This document shows positions 6,745 to 7,572 of a stretch of 7,572 nucleotides of DNA, piece after piece. The stretch is from Opitutales bacterium (GTDB lineage Bacteria > Verrucomicrobiota > Verrucomicrobiia > Opitutales > Intestinicryptomonadaceae). Made by a program: the position numbers and the translations under genes. Under the pieces are notes generated by a model, which was not told the DNA's origin, did not search any database, and saw only the letters and a program-made list of their open reading frames with translations. The stretch is from the NCBI GenBank assembly GCA_017526045.1, contig JAFXRX010000324.1, forward strand, positions 1 through 7,572. Direction: 5' to 3'. Positions within the stretch are counted from its first letter, which is position 1. Each line of letters starts with the position of its first letter.

Positions 6745-7138
6745 TTTTTGTGTAGGTTAAAAATTCTTTGTAGTTGCGGATGTAGTCGGATTGGTCGTAG
6801 TGCTGGCTTGCGAGCACCAGCAGGACGCAGTCTTTTGAAAAATTTTTCATGACCCGCCAGTAGTTGTTGCCGATGTAGAGCCCTTTTTTGGGGCTGTTGA
6901 GAGCGAAAGTTTTTTGCTCTTTGCCGTCGTCCAAAATAAACTCGCAGCTGCCGCTTAGGCACACCGCGATTTGCTCGAGGTTTTTATGCGCGTGAAATCC
7001 GCGCTCTTCGCCTTCCTTCACCCCGAAGATGCAATACGCCCTCTTAACTTCGAACGGGCAGTTGTTCCCGTTCTCGAAAACGACGAGCTTGCCGCGCGCG
7101 TCCTCGATAAGCTTTATGTCCCTTAAAAAATCTTCCAT
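6731..7138 (-). CDS. fdtA: dTDP-4-keto-6-deoxy-glucose 3,4-ketoisomerase (FdtA/QdtA, WxcM-like cupin)
   Basis: A 135-residue cupin, the usual length. It moves the keto group of dTDP-4-keto-6-deoxyglucose from C4 to C3, giving the substrate of the 3-aminotransferase encoded downstream. The signature ERGFHAHKNLEQIAVCLSGS is at 45-64. His49 and His51 coincide in number with the catalytic histidines I recall for FdtA of Aneurinibacillus thermoaerophilus. CPFEVKRAYCIF (27-38), SPKKGLYIG (82-90) and CVLLVLASQHYDQSDYIRNY (104-123) are also family hallmarks. The residues I recall as separating FdtA (galacto product) from QdtA (gluco product) are mixed here: Arg15 as in FdtA, but Arg95 after Trp94 as in QdtA. 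The product stereochemistry is therefore open, and the symbol only marks the family. It starts 4 bases after the rfbB stop, with a weak AAGG close to the ATG. Confidence 0.92.
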   Translation of the reverse strand: MEDFLRDIKLIEDARGKLVVFENGNNCPFEVKRAYCIFGVKEGEERGFHAHKNLEQIAVCLSGSCEFILDDGKEQKTFALNSPKKGLYIGNNYWRVMKNFSKDCVLLVLASQHYDQSDYIRNYKEFLTYTKNAAK

Positions 7139-7142
7139 GGCC

Positions 7143-7572
7143 TTAGCGGTTTGAGTACATTTTTTCGTAGTATTTTTCGTACTCGCCCGAGCTTACGCTG
7201 TCGAGCCACTGCTGGTTTTCAAGGTACCATTTTACGGTTTTTTCTATGCCTTCCTCGAACTGCAAAGAGGGCTGCCAGTCCAGCTCGTTTTTGAGTTTTG
7301 TCGAGTCTATCGCGTAGCGGAGGTCGTGCCCGGCGCGGTCTTTGACGTAGGTTATGAGGCGTTCGGAATACCCTTCGGGCTTGCCCAGAAGCCTGTCCAC
7401 CGTTTTTATTATCACCTTGATAAGGTCTATGTTTTTCCACTCGTTCAAGCCGCCGATGTTGTAGGTTTCGGCGACTTTGCCCTTGTGGAAAATCAGGTCA
7501 ATTGCGCGCGCGTGGTCTTCGACGTAGAGCCAGTCGCGGATGTTTTCGCCCTTGCCGTAGACGGGCAGGGGG
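7143..7572 (-). CDS. rfbB: dTDP-glucose 4,6-dehydratase, C-terminal part (5' end outside the window)
   Basis: The last 142 codons of a short-chain-dehydrogenase-fold enzyme that converts dTDP-glucose to dTDP-4-keto-6-deoxyglucose with bound NAD, the entry step for the amino sugar made by the following genes. The first visible residues, PLPVYGKGENIRDWLYVEDH, are a hallmark of RfbB/RmlB and are followed by ARAIDLIF and TYNIGG. Further on, DRAGHDLRYAIDSTKLKNEL leads into DWQPSLQFEEGIEKTV, the classic C-terminal substrate-binding segment and final helices. The open frame runs to the window edge. The TTG at 7448-7446 lies inside the conserved domain and is not a start. About 200 N-terminal residues, including the NAD-binding GxxGxxG and the catalytic Tyr-x-x-x-Lys, should lie to the right. 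Confidence 0.95.
   Translation of the reverse strand, partial: PLPVYGKGENIRDWLYVEDHARAIDLIFHKGKVAETYNIGGLNEWKNIDLIKVIIKTVDRLLGKPEGYSERLITYVKDRAGHDLRYAIDSTKLKNELDWQPSLQFEEGIEKTVKWYLENQQWLDSVSSGEYEKYYEKMYSNR

Noticed and set aside
7446..7448. TTG as a possible start of a short 101-residue protein ending at 7143
   Set aside because: The same frame is open to the window edge and encodes the conserved RfbB segment YGKGENIRDWLYVEDH upstream, so the TTG is an internal leucine codon.
1..7572. Promoters, terminators, RNA genes, insertion sequences and CRISPR arrays
   Set aside because: The whole window is coding, with gaps of at most 4 bases. I saw no hairpin plus T-run between genes, no tRNA- or rRNA-like stretch, no terminal inverted repeats with a transposase and no regularly spaced direct repeats.

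Overview
The window is one tightly packed block of ten genes, all read from the minus strand (right to left in these coordinates). It lies inside a surface-polysaccharide locus, of the O-antigen, capsule or S-layer-glycan type. Both end genes are cut by the window edges. No gap between genes is longer than 4 bases and most junctions overlap, so the block looks like part of one long operon whose promoter and terminator lie outside. The lineage cannot be fixed from the sequence. Hand-counted GC is about 57% over 4681-5040 and about 42-43% over 1-360 and 421-780. A bacterium with a Wzx-dependent glycan is implied, most simply a Gram-negative one.

In transcription order, the right end holds the C-terminal part of dTDP-glucose 4,6-dehydratase (rfbB/rmlB), then a cupin dTDP-4-keto-6-deoxyglucose 3,4-ketoisomerase (FdtA/QdtA type). 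Next comes an unexpected trio: a MaoC-like hydratase, a CitE/HpcH-like CoA-ester lyase and a LUD-domain (LutC/YkgG-like) protein. After the trio the sugar pathway resumes with a NeuD/PglD-like left-handed beta-helix acyltransferase and a DegT/StrS-family PLP aminotransferase. The left end carries a Wzx-type flippase, a family 2 glycosyltransferase and the start of a DUF6625-like putative glycosyltransferase.

RfbB, ketoisomerase, aminotransferase and acyltransferase together form the known route to an N-acylated dTDP-3-amino-3,6-dideoxyhexose (Fuc3N or Qui3N). The flippase and transferases would assemble and export the glycan that contains it.

The main point of interest is the acyl-CoA trio placed between the isomerase and the acyltransferase/aminotransferase pair. 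It suggests that the amino sugar may carry an acyl group other than acetyl, made on site from CoA thioesters. This is inference. The family assignments of the individual proteins are well supported by their motifs.
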